From assembly GCA_021787125.1 (NCBI GenBank), contig JAJYMI010000092.1:1-40952 (forward strand): 40,952 nucleotides of DNA, written 5' to 3'. A program made the translations under genes and the position numbers. Source of the stretch: Thermoplasmata archaeon. Its GTDB lineage: Archaea; Thermoplasmatota; Thermoplasmata; Thermoplasmatales; GCA-001856825. The notes beneath the pieces are model-generated. The model searched no databases and was not told the origin of the DNA. It was given only the letters and a program-made list of their open reading frames with translations. Each line of letters begins with the position of its first letter. The first letter of the stretch is position 1. This document shows, piece after piece, positions 33,201 through 40,173 of this stretch.

Positions 33201-33328
33201 CTTCTTTTAGAGACTACATACTCTCCAGCACGCAGGCAGAAGAAAAGGCAGTGGTGAACGGTTCAGACAAAATATGGGACGTCTCGGGTCTTGAGTTGAA
33301 AGTGAGCATAGAAAGGATTACTCCGTAG
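30278..33328 (+). CDS. ileS: Isoleucyl-tRNA synthetase
   Basis: This 1016-aa class I synthetase charges tRNA-Ile. The HIGH motif occupies 55-58 (PPHIGH) and the KMSKS motif 587-591 (EKMSKSRGD). The CP1 editing domain contains W-T-T-T-P-W-T-L-P-A-N. Two zinc-like Cys pairs are visible (YCPRCG near 184 and CSECG further on). The anticodon-binding and C-terminal parts are full length, as in archaeal IleRS. The frame stays open upstream to 30143, but that part looks non-coding. ATG 30278 fits both the family start and the TATA position. It stands alone and converges with a membrane protein gene. Confidence 0.95.
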   Translation: MLDEVPQSFDSLQIEKEVSEYWETEDIMQQSFAVNRGKRRFSFVEGPPTANGPPHIGHAETRAMKDLFLRYKTMKGFDIYPRIAGWDCHGLPVEIEVEKKLGIKNKTEIEKLGLSKFNQLCKDSVFEYVKVWEDVSKRLGFWVDYDNAYITMRDEYIESEWWALKELYKKGLLFKDFRISPYCPRCGTTLSAHEVSQGYREVEDFSIYVKFKIAGKDEYFLVWTTTPWTLPANEYLAINPNFTYVLVNYRGEKIWIVEDRAKVVLKKYEILESRQGSSFVGTRYEQLIPFLKVKTGLYVVAGDFVTKEDGSGIVHAAPAFGADDYVVLKKEKGELYVTVDEGGKVSLESPWKGMDVQIASDRIIEYLRESGQLLKTEKAEHTYPFCWRCDTRLIFYPVESWYIGVSKAKDKVVSYNQRVNWKPEHIRDGRFGNFLEEGKDWALSRNRFWGTPLPVWICKNNHVFVPGSKKELLDNATNVPNNFELHRPMVDEVRVKCSECGLGMEREPYPIDTWFDSGSAFFAQFHYPFENQDLFKENNPVDFISEAIDQTRGWFYSLHVISSLLFERNAYNNVVVMEFVLNSKGEKMSKSRGDKVDPLEILNKIGTDSLRLFFFQGPPWKPKRFSEEVATEFSRKLLGTLYNSYLLFSTNARLDGWTPRKEAIVSDLDKWLSSRTKECIDSVTKHMDDYDPHLALDDVKDLVMDLSQWYLRLSRDTFWSGEMTREKRSSYYVTYDALVSIAKMLGPFTPYFSDYLFRKLTGEKSVHLSEFPGTAEFDNTLIDEMKYVTEIVETGRRIRQKNGLVLRRPVKEIVVTEQKYKDVVEKYGELIKKELNSKTVSMGDLKSYLRQDFFLDRKSTGKIFGRDLSKAEDEFGKNESQESFLKSGSVNIMGKIITRENVATREHLDERFVSDDISANRIIINKEFDKDLYLEGLAREIVRRVQSMRKDASLEYTDRIYLHIEGDEALLEALSSFRDYILSSTQAEEKAVVNGSDKIWDVSGLELKVSIERITP

Positions 33329-33362
33329 ATTCATTTTTGAGGTGTTTTCCAGCCCATCTAGG

Positions 33363-33734
33363 TCAGAAAAGGATCAGATGGATAGCAATTCCCAGGATGG
33401 CCAAAAGAAGTGATAACAACAGAAAGACCACGAAAGTCAGAACCGCCAGAAGAAAGGCCCTAGCTGCTCCAATTGTGTAAGTGGCCATTAGTACGAGTAG
33501 TATCAGCACGAATCCAATTATTCCAGAAAACAGAGGAATCAGTGGCGGAAACAGAATAAAGAAGAGGACAAAAATTACTGCGGTCACAAGGGTTGACAGA
33601 AGAGCTCTGCCAAACTCTGATCTATCGTGGACAAGGAATTTGGATGCCAGGTAGAGGGGAAGTGAAGTCACGATCCAGAGCACAATCAACGCAATTGCTG
33701 TTGCTAGTGCTTGCGAGATGTTCCCTATTACCAT
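33363..33734 (-). CDS. Hypothetical 4-TM membrane protein
   Basis: This 123-aa protein is almost entirely hydrophobic. Four predicted membrane spans lie near 8-28, 44-66, 68-90 and 92-120. A single charged loop near residues 32-42 (F-L-V-H-D-R-S-E-F-G-R) lies between the first and second spans. I do not recognise the family. The ATG at 33734 has a TATA-like ATTTTATG 24-31 nt upstream, so it appears leaderless. It converges on ileS with 34 bp between the ends. Its length and even hydrophobicity argue for a real gene. Confidence 0.6.
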   Translation of the reverse strand: MVIGNISQALATAIALIVLWIVTSLPLYLASKFLVHDRSEFGRALLSTLVTAVIFVLFFILFPPLIPLFSGIIGFVLILLVLMATYTIGAARAFLLAVLTFVVFLLLSLLLAILGIAIHLILF

Positions 33735-33757
33735 CAGCGGTAGAGACAGAATTTAGA

Positions 33758-33765
33758 CATAAAAT
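33758..33765 (-). promoter_or_regulatory. TATA-like box of the 4-TM gene
   Basis: On the minus strand ATTTTATG lies 24-31 nt before the ATG at 33734, with no SD between. Confidence 0.45.
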
Positions 33766-33827
33766 TATTCATAGGTGTCAGAGAAAACCTGACCGACAAA
33801 ACCTGAACTCATACAAGCAAAACGCAA

Positions 33828-34809
33828 TCAATTTTGTGGGACAACGAAGATCTCTTCTTCGACTCTTATCACTCTCAACCTTTCCCTTCCTTCTGAGTCA
33901 ATCACTGCCTTCTCTTTGAAATCAAATGGATCGAGTATGTAAGCCGTATCTCCCTGCCTGTAAAGTACATCAGCTTCCTTTATGCTCTCACCAGTCTTGT
34001 AGACGGAATAACCCTCCAAGTCCTGCAGCTTTTTCTTCTCTCTGGATTTCGTTTTGAAGCTGATTAGCGTGACTATGTCAGACTTGATGGAAACGACCAG
34101 GTATAGTTCCTTATCGACGCTTATCACATCCAACTTCTGGAAATTTGGGATCCTGATCGATACCGTAATCCTGTAGAGCTCGCTGCCCTTCTTCATTCCA
34201 ACGAGATGCGAGGTCTCCTTGTAGGTCCCTCCGAAATGTTCTAGGGCCTTCCTCGCTATTGCCCTTGCATACTGCTTATCCGACAGGAGTAGATCGTATC
34301 CTTCCTTGATTCTGTCCATCTTCGTGAGAAACACTTCTTTGGATGGAGCCTCCTCAATTGCTTGCAGGAGATGTTTCAGGACAAAATCCAGTCGTTCTCC
34401 CTTCTCCCCTCTCAGCTGAATAATCGCCTCGTAGTAATTTCCCAGTCTCTTGGCACAGACGGGACAGGTAGAAAGAGAAGTGTGAAGGAAAAATTGGCCC
34501 TTCCGTTCTTCACCGTTCTTTTCGGATATTCCCTCGAATGAAATCTTTCTGTTGTATTCGTCTCCGCTCACTTCGAATGAAGGCTCACGAACTCCGAACA
34601 CCGTCTCTATGACAGAGCTTATCACGTCCTCTTCCTTCATTGCCTTATCCGACCACCCTCCCAAGAATACGGAACCGCACTGGGGGCACCTTTTTACTTT
34701 GATTGACTTGACATAGTCCTCGGTTCCACTCCCCTTCTTGCATTCATCACAAATGATCGTCGACCGATCGACTTCCTTACCGCAGACTATGCACTTCGTG
34801 TCGGTCCAT
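33828..34809 (-). CDS. NMD3 family protein with apparent one-base frame disruption at the start
   Basis: Conceptually this is about 326 aa, related to NMD3, the eukaryotic 60S export adaptor; archaeal homologues are thought to act in large-subunit maturation. The frame encodes four Cys pairs: CIVC, CDEC and CPQC, then CPVC near residue 115. These are the NMD3 zinc fingers. The coding frame is open only from 34811, just after an in-frame TAA (34814-34812). No ATG, GTG or TTG occurs before the first finger, and the first TTG (34664) would delete three pairs. An ATG at 34809-34807 is one base out of frame. If the double G at 34807-34806 were one G, the protein would begin M-T-D-T-K-C-I-V-C-G. 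Either a sequencing error, a real frameshift or a non-standard start explains this. The gene follows the 82-aa Cys-rich gene by 17 nt. Confidence 0.75.
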
Positions 34810-34825
34810 GCTTATATGACTAAAA

Positions 34826-35074
34826 TTATTTTGTCTTCTCAACGGCCTTGGGGATCTCCATTGGTGTTTCAAAATATTCTCTGAAGAAAACGCAGTTGTC
34901 CTTTCCCTTGCAAGCAAGGAGGTTCAGCTTAGAGCATCCATGCACATCCAGATATACGCACTCATTTTCGAGCGCATTGAAGTGTCCCCAGACGTCGCAC
35001 TCCTCTTGAATGCATTTGTAGCCAGGATATTTATAATGGCACACGTCTTTTAGGTCAGAGAAAATGCACCTCAC
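34826..35074 (-). CDS. Hypothetical 82-aa protein with eight cysteines
   Basis: This short soluble protein has eight Cys at residues 3, 12, 21, 26, 39, 47, 55 and 61, and a Cys-free tail (62-82). The pattern suggests metal binding (zinc or Fe-S), but the spacing does not match a family I know. The GTG at 35074 has a TATA box (CTATTTATTC on the minus strand) 20-29 nt upstream, so it is leaderless. The NMD3 gene starts 17 nt after its stop, so they are probably co-transcribed. A role in ribosome biogenesis is only a guess from this pairing. Confidence 0.6.
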   Translation of the reverse strand: MRCIFSDLKDVCHYKYPGYKCIQEECDVWGHFNALENECVYLDVHGCSKLNLLACKGKDNCVFFREYFETPMEIPKAVEKTK

Positions 35075-35093
35075 GGAAGTTGATAAGTCGGTT

Positions 35094-35103
35094 GAATAAA
35101 TAG
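35094..35103 (-). promoter_or_regulatory. TATA box of the 82-aa/NMD3 unit
   Basis: CTATTTATTC on the minus strand lies 20-29 nt before the GTG at 35074. No comparable promoter is correctly placed for NMD3 itself, although AT-rich boxes occur just before its ATG. Confidence 0.5.
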
Positions 35104-35202
35104 TATCTTAGAAAATCTCAACTAATTCGTAACGGCATTTCCAGGAAACCAGATTACTCCTGATGGAAGATTCAGGAACGGCTGATATGTCCAGATGTCA
35201 GT

Positions 35203-36489
35203 CTAGGGCCTTAACCTGCGCATGCTCCTTGGGAATGGTACTACCTTGTTTATGTGATCCAGTCCTGCTAGCCACGTGAGGACGCGATCGACTCCTAGTC
35301 CAAATCCAGAGTGCGGCACACTGCCATAGCTCCTCAGATCGACGTACCACTGGTAGTCCTCAGGGTTGAGGTTTTCACTCCTCATTCTCGCAATCAGTTC
35401 GTCCTTATTCCAGATCCTCTCTCCTCCCCCAATCACTTCACCGTACCCCTCCGGTGCCAGGACATCGTGGTTCAGGACGTGGAGGGGATCTTCTGGATCC
35501 GGTCTGTGATAGAACGGCTTGAGCTGAGTCGGGAAGTTGTACACAAAGATCGGTTTGTCGAAGTCCTCCGTGATAGCTCTCTCTTCCTTCTCTCCTAGGT
35601 CGGATACATCATCCAGCTGAAGTCCCTTCTGTCTTCCTATCTCGATGACCTTTTCATAGCGATACCGGTAGAATGGTTTTTCAATCGCCCTAATCTTGTT
35701 CACATCTCTCTTGACAATTTCCAGCTCTTCTCTGTTGGAGTCCAGCAGGTGTTGAGCAATGTAAACAATCATATCCTCTTCCATGTCCATCATCTGCTGG
35801 TTGCTGACCCACGCCGCCTCAGCCTCGTAGTGAGAGTACTCAGTCAGATGTCTCCTTGTCCTTGATTTCTCGGCTCGGAACGATGGAGAGATAGTGTAGA
35901 CATTTTCCAGAGAGAACATAAATGCTTCAAGATAGAACTGGGAAGATTGAGTGAGATAGGCCTTCTCGCCGAAGTATGGTACTTCAAAGAGGGTAGAGCC
36001 ACCCTCGACCATGCCGCCAACAAACATTGGAGGCTGCACCTCGTGGTAACCATTCTCTTTCATGAAGCTTCTGATGGAGTCAAGTAGGGTCTCTCTCATC
36101 TTCATTATTGCAGTCATTTCCCTGCTTCTGAGCCAGAGGTGTCTTATGTCAAGCAGAAACTCGTCACTCTTGTCTTTCGTAATTGGAAAATTTTCAGCGA
36201 ACTGGTATACCTTTATCTTTGTGGCGTGTAGCTCGTATCCTGTGACCGCCTTCTGTTCCTTGGAGCACTTTCCCTCAACTTCTATGGACGTTTCAATTGT
36301 TGATCTCTTAGCGGCCTCGAACTCTTCTGGAGTAACGACTCCCTTCTCTACAACGACCTGAACGATGCCAGTGGAATCTCTGATAACAAGGAAAACCAGT
36401 CGCCCGGACTCCCTGGATCTGTAGACCCATCCTCTCACGGTCACCACTGAATCTACGTGACTATCGTTCAGAATTTCGCCGATGTGCAT
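35203..36489 (-). CDS. asnS: Asparaginyl-tRNA synthetase
   Basis: This 428-aa class IIb synthetase has an N-terminal OB anticodon-binding domain (about 1-105, VTVRGWVYRSRESGRLVFL) followed by a catalytic core. Motif 2 shows SFRAEKSRTRRHLTEYSHYEAE, and motif 3 shows GFGLGVDRVLTWL. EGGSTLFEVPYFGEKAYLTQ and SVPHSGFGLG favour AsnRS over AspRS, which usually has GGTELF. AspRS is the main alternative. The ATG at 36489 has TATTTATA 22-29 nt upstream, with no SD. It is a single-gene unit. Confidence 0.88.
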   Translation of the reverse strand: MHIGEILNDSHVDSVVTVRGWVYRSRESGRLVFLVIRDSTGIVQVVVEKGVVTPEEFEAAKRSTIETSIEVEGKCSKEQKAVTGYELHATKIKVYQFAENFPITKDKSDEFLLDIRHLWLRSREMTAIMKMRETLLDSIRSFMKENGYHEVQPPMFVGGMVEGGSTLFEVPYFGEKAYLTQSSQFYLEAFMFSLENVYTISPSFRAEKSRTRRHLTEYSHYEAEAAWVSNQQMMDMEEDMIVYIAQHLLDSNREELEIVKRDVNKIRAIEKPFYRYRYEKVIEIGRQKGLQLDDVSDLGEKEERAITEDFDKPIFVYNFPTQLKPFYHRPDPEDPLHVLNHDVLAPEGYGEVIGGGERIWNKDELIARMRSENLNPEDYQWYVDLRSYGSVPHSGFGLGVDRVLTWLAGLDHINKVVPFPRSMRRLRP

Positions 36490-36510
36490 ATTGACCTTAA
36501 TTTATTGCCG

Positions 36511-36518
36511 TATAAATA
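36511..36518 (-). promoter_or_regulatory. TATA box of asnS
   Basis: On the minus strand TATTTATA lies 22-29 nt before the ATG at 36489. The gene appears leaderless. Confidence 0.6.
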
Positions 36519-36570
36519 CTGTGTTTCAGCGGTTATTACTCTACCAGGTCAGTGGTGAATGGTCTACAGT

Positions 36571-37359
36571 CTATTCCTTCTTTAATGTGGATGACACCAA
36601 CTTCTCGAAAGTCTCTTTGAATTTTGGAACGGTGCTATAGCTATGCAGTTTCTCAGGTTCAACCCATGAATAACTAGAATTTTCTTCGTTCAATCTGACC
36701 TCTGCGGACTTTGATTCCATGAGCATAGGTGTGATTTCGTAGAGTATACTCTTGTTTCTGACGTAGATCTCACTTCCAACTTTCTTGAGAGAAGAATCCG
36801 TTATCCCACACTCCTCTTCCATTTCTCTTCTTCCCGTCTCTTCTGGTTTCTCGCCTTTCTCTACGTAACCAGAAATTCCACTCAGTTGCCCAGGATACGA
36901 GGTCGCGGACTCGGCCCTCTTAAGCAGAAGCAATTTTCCTTTGTGGACTAGGTACACGGTTGCAACTCTCTTTTTTTCGACATCAGCTATATAGACTTCT
37001 CCGGTGGAGCCGTTGATCGAGATCTTATCTCCTCTCGAAAATATGTCCAGCGGTATTCGATCGACCATGGGTATGTCCGATATTATTGCCCCAGTCACAA
37101 CCATCTGTTCTGCCGATTCGTTTATCAATCCTACGGGTCCGATGTTCTTGGTCTTCAGTTCAAGGAATGTGTATGACCCTACTGTCGATCCCCTTCCGCC
37201 TATGAACGCTAGGATTTTGCCCGTTATACTTGTGTTCTCACAAGGTCCGCTAGTCACGAAACCATCCCTGCTGATCTCACCAAGGGGAGAGATGAGCTGG
37301 TTGCAGATTATCACCTCAGAAGTAGCCTCTCCTGGAGATAGACCACGACCTCTTATCAA
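36571..37359 (-). CDS. AcnX small (swivel) subunit fused to a Nudix hydrolase domain
   Basis: This 262-aa protein has two domains. Residues about 1-127 are the DUF126/AcnX swivel domain, with RGRGLSPGEA at the start, GGRGSTVGSY (conserved Ser about 58) and D-I-P-M-V-D near 100. Residues about 130-262 are a Nudix domain with a complete Nudix box at 164-186 (GYVEKGEKPEETGRREMEEE, then CGI). The swivel subunit pairs with the AcnX large subunit as phosphomevalonate dehydratase or a related hydro-lyase; Nudix enzymes cleave X-linked diphosphates. A TTG at 37359 overlaps the upstream stop as TTGA and has GGTGAT 3 nt before it; GTG 37371 would add four residues. In most archaea the swivel subunit is a separate protein of about 130-140 aa. 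Confidence 0.85.
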   Translation of the reverse strand: MIRGRGLSPGEATSEVIICNQLISPLGEISRDGFVTSGPCENTSITGKILAFIGGRGSTVGSYTFLELKTKNIGPVGLINESAEQMVVTGAIISDIPMVDRIPLDIFSRGDKISINGSTGEVYIADVEKKRVATVYLVHKGKLLLLKRAESATSYPGQLSGISGYVEKGEKPEETGRREMEEECGITDSSLKKVGSEIYVRNKSILYEITPMLMESKSAEVRLNEENSSYSWVEPEKLHSYSTVPKFKETFEKLVSSTLKKE

Positions 37360-38528
37360 GCGATCACCCACCTAAGAAGGTCCATTATACCCATAAAGGC
37401 GACTCTCTGATTTCCATATCCCTTCAACGGAAGATAAAACGTCGCTTTGCCCGAGTTGGTACCAGTGCTCCTGTAGCTGTTGCTCAGAGGTGAGACAACC
37501 ATACAGGTGTCCGAGAACACCTTCCCTCCAAAATTCTCTATGGTCTTCACAGCATCACTCGCTTTCGCCTTCACTTCGCGTGAAGTGAAGAGGAAAAGGT
37601 CTGGACCGACCTTCTTCTTTCCCTTCACAAGACCAGCTATGTAGTCCAACTCTTCGGAAGAAAGGTGCGGACAGCCTATTGCAATCAGTTCAGGTTCTTG
37701 CTGAGTTGAATTCTTACCTATGGTCTCTTCTATCTCTTCCTTTCCGACATAGATCACTTCTGGAGATTCTGAGACCAGACTGGATTCCTTGGTGACTCCG
37801 TCTACATGAAACATCGGGATAGAAGATGTAGCGGAGAGGGCTGCGGAGAATGCCTTAAGTTCTACTCCTTTTGCTCCTCTCTGTCCCCTGACTACGGGTA
37901 TATTCCTGTTGAGTTTGGGTCCCAGAAAAAGTCCAAGTGCTGCGAATCTAGTATAATCGAGTTGTTGTTCCACATTCACAACCACCGAAGCCTTTCTGCC
38001 TTCGTCCCTGTGCAGACCGTGATCAGGTGTCTTTCCGATGACTGCAGCTGCCAGGGCGGACGGGCCGCTCTCACGGTTCGTTCTTGCCCCGATAATGGAG
38101 TTGACGTAGATTATTGCAGAGCTCTCTGCCCACGAAATGTGATCCCCAAAACTTGGCTCGTTGTAATAGTAGTAGGGGGTGCACGTAAAACTATCCATAA
38201 CTCCCATTTTCTGGTATATCTCGATTATCTCCATCTGCTTTCTTCTGAAGATCTCGTCGATCTCCACCGGTCCACCATTATTAATATCAAATCCAAGCGG
38301 ATTGAGAGAAGTGGGTACAGATACCGGGTGTGATATTTTCTTTAGAAATTGAATACCTCCCTCACCCACGTTCTTGTACGATACTCCGGAGATGTGGGCA
38401 GACTTGACCGGTATCAGTTTCTCTGCTTCTCCCAGCTCGCCGAGCGAGTAGAGTAATCTTATCGCGATCTTGGGTGCTTCTCCTCTCTCCCCATCGAATA
38501 TCCTCTCTTCCTCTCTGGTGAGCTGCAA
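37356..38528 (-). CDS. AcnX large subunit (aconitase X; phosphomevalonate dehydratase-type)
   Basis: This 390-aa DUF521/AcnX catalytic subunit is an Fe-S hydro-lyase. Cys116 (FTCTPYY), Cys286 (GCPHLS) and Cys342 (DTCMVVSPL) are placed like the three cluster ligands. In archaea the two-subunit AcnX dehydrates mevalonate 5-phosphate to trans-anhydromevalonate 5-phosphate in the archaeal mevalonate pathway; bacterial relatives dehydrate hydroxyprolines. The partner swivel domain is encoded by the next gene. The start is TTG 38528 with GAGGTGAT 4 nt upstream, and that SD overlaps the pyrF stop. Substrate assignment rests on family knowledge. Confidence 0.85.
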   Translation of the reverse strand: MQLTREEERIFDGERGEAPKIAIRLLYSLGELGEAEKLIPVKSAHISGVSYKNVGEGGIQFLKKISHPVSVPTSLNPLGFDINNGGPVEIDEIFRRKQMEIIEIYQKMGVMDSFTCTPYYYYNEPSFGDHISWAESSAIIYVNSIIGARTNRESGPSALAAAVIGKTPDHGLHRDEGRKASVVVNVEQQLDYTRFAALGLFLGPKLNRNIPVVRGQRGAKGVELKAFSAALSATSSIPMFHVDGVTKESSLVSESPEVIYVGKEEIEETIGKNSTQQEPELIAIGCPHLSSEELDYIAGLVKGKKKVGPDLFLFTSREVKAKASDAVKTIENFGGKVFSDTCMVVSPLSNSYRSTGTNSGKATFYLPLKGYGNQRVAFMGIMDLLRWVIA

Positions 38529-38533
38529 CTAAA

Positions 38534-39151
38534 TCACCTCTGTGACAATAATTCTTTAATCTTTTGTTTGGGGTCAGGAGACATGAAGATGCTTCTCCCG
38601 ATGATTAGGTAGTCAGCACCGCTCTCTACCGCTTCCCTGTAGCTTCCGCCCTGGGTCCCTACTCCGGGCGAAAGTACCTTTAGACCAGATACTCGCTTTA
38701 GGGCCTTTATCCTCTCCGGATGAGTCGCAGGGGCCACTATACCATCTGCGCCTTCTTCCTTTGCCATGACAGCAATTCTTTCAGATAATCCAGATAAGTA
38801 GTCGGCGTTGCCGGGATGAGACATTTCTGCAACGACGTAGAGATTCTTTGCCTCTTTCCTGGCTTCCCTTACGACGTCCCTTCCTACAAAACCATGAACT
38901 ATCACACCAGCCGCGCCATTTGCTGTCACTACCTTGGCGATGTTTCTGGAGACTTCAGGTATGTCGGCAATCTTGATGTCGACTATGACCTCTCCGAACC
39001 TAGTCACATCCCTTATAACGCTCACTCCGTTGTTGAGTATCAACGGATATCCAACCTTGAATGCCTTTACATAGCCAGAAACGTCCTCTGCAACTCTTAG
39101 AGCCTTTTCCTTCTCTTCGATGTCCAGGGCCAGTATTATGTTGCTCTCCAT
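38534..39151 (-). CDS. pyrF: Orotidine 5'-phosphate decarboxylase
   Basis: This 205-aa TIM-barrel enzyme makes UMP from OMP. The catalytic D-x-K-x-x-D set is present as DIKIAD (Lys60). The phosphate gripper appears as P-G-V-G-T-Q-G-G and I-I-G-R-S-I near the C-terminus, and the N-terminal LALDIEE is also typical. A TTG at 39172 is in frame, but I chose ATG 39151 because ATTTTATTTT on the minus strand lies 20-29 nt upstream. First gene of the pyrF-acnX-swivel/Nudix operon and divergent from tatC. Confidence 0.93.
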   Translation of the reverse strand: MESNIILALDIEEKEKALRVAEDVSGYVKAFKVGYPLILNNGVSVIRDVTRFGEVIVDIKIADIPEVSRNIAKVVTANGAAGVIVHGFVGRDVVREARKEAKNLYVVAEMSHPGNADYLSGLSERIAVMAKEEGADGIVAPATHPERIKALKRVSGLKVLSPGVGTQGGSYREAVESGADYLIIGRSIFMSPDPKQKIKELLSQR

Positions 39152-39170
39152 CCGCTCGTTATTCTGACTC

Positions 39171-39180
39171 AAAATAAAAT
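39171..39180 (-). promoter_or_regulatory. TATA box of the pyrF-acnX operon
   Basis: ATTTTATTTT on the minus strand lies 20-29 nt before ATG 39151. It decides the start of pyrF and is the only clear promoter for the three-gene operon. Confidence 0.5.
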
Positions 39181-39247
39181 GTTGTCCTATCTCTTTTAGT
39201 CACAGGTATTCAGGTGAACATTAGAGAGGCGATAACTATTTTAGTTG

Positions 39248-39255
39248 CTTTAAAT
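39248..39255 (+). promoter_or_regulatory. TATA box of tatC
   Basis: CTTTAAAT lies 21-28 nt before the ATG at 39276. No SD is present, so tatC appears leaderless. It shares a 124-bp divergent spacer with pyrF. Confidence 0.55.
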
Positions 39256-39275
39256 GTCCTTCTGAGAAGTAAAGA

Positions 39276-40106
39276 ATGAGTCAGGACACTGGAATGCTAG
39301 GGGGAAAACTCTTCGAGTACATAGACGAACTCTTGGGAAAAATGCGGACAACTATAATCGCGTTCATAGTGGTCTTCTTTGGTCTCTTTATTATTGGACC
39401 CGTACCCTTTAAGCTGGATGGTATCACCCTGTACTACCCCTTTCCATCTTTCTATGGCAGCTTTTCCGTCCATATTCTTGAACTTATGAAAACGTATCTT
39501 GTTCCTCACAGGATGACGCTGATCCAAGTGGCACCGTTTGATGTAGTGATAAGTGTGGTGTACGTATCCCTTGCGATTTCAATTTCCTTCATAATTCCCA
39601 TCCTCGCATTCCAATTCATAAATTTCTCCAAGACTGCCCTCTATCCCAAGGAGAGAAGAATTGTCACGCTATCCATATTTCCAATTCTGGTCCTGTTCGT
39701 TGTTGGAGTTCTGTTCGCGCTCAAGCTGATCTTGCCTCTCCTCTTCCATTTCATATACATATTCACTACCGTCGTCGGAGTAGCGCCATTCCTTGGAGTT
39801 GCGCAGTTCGTTTCAATAGTCGTTCTGATCACCGCAGGAATGGGTGCAGTATTTGAAACTCCGGTGATCGTATTTTCGCTATCATACATAGGGCTGGTCC
39901 CGCCATCTACTTGGTTCAAGAACTGGAGATATGCGATAATAGGTGCGTTCTTCATAGCGCTACTGATCTCACCAGGTGCGACTGGCGGCATAATGGAGAC
40001 CACCATTGCAGTCATAATTATTGGTCTATACTTCTCGGGGGCCCTTCTGGCCAGGTGGGTATTGAGCAAGAAAATTCAGGTTGAACAGAAACCTACGATT
40101 TCGTGA
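39276..40106 (+). CDS. tatC: Sec-independent translocase subunit TatC
   Basis: This 276-aa membrane protein has about six hydrophobic segments. The late signature F-E-T-P-V-I-V-F-S-L-S-Y-I-G-L-V with the following N-W-R-Y-A is the TatC family core, and L-I-S-P-G-A-T-G-G-I-M-E-T-T is the TM5-TM6 loop. TatC receives twin-arginine signal peptides of folded proteins. A large extra-cytoplasmic loop (about 45-90) is longer than in bacterial TatC. No TatA/B gene is visible beside it, so the partner must lie elsewhere. Leaderless start at ATG 39276. Confidence 0.9.
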   Translation: MSQDTGMLGGKLFEYIDELLGKMRTTIIAFIVVFFGLFIIGPVPFKLDGITLYYPFPSFYGSFSVHILELMKTYLVPHRMTLIQVAPFDVVISVVYVSLAISISFIIPILAFQFINFSKTALYPKERRIVTLSIFPILVLFVVGVLFALKLILPLLFHFIYIFTTVVGVAPFLGVAQFVSIVVLITAGMGAVFETPVIVFSLSYIGLVPPSTWFKNWRYAIIGAFFIALLISPGATGGIMETTIAVIIIGLYFSGALLARWVLSKKIQVEQKPTIS

Positions 40107-40173
40107 AGACGATGTGCACAAAGTATTAGTTGTTAAAAATATGTGTTGAAAAGCAACTCGGGAGGATCAAAGA

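Noticed and set aside
35075-35202. Possible gene or RNA between asnS and the 82-aa gene
   Set aside because: Only 128 bp, no open frame of note, no stable structure beyond the TATA box of the 82-aa gene.
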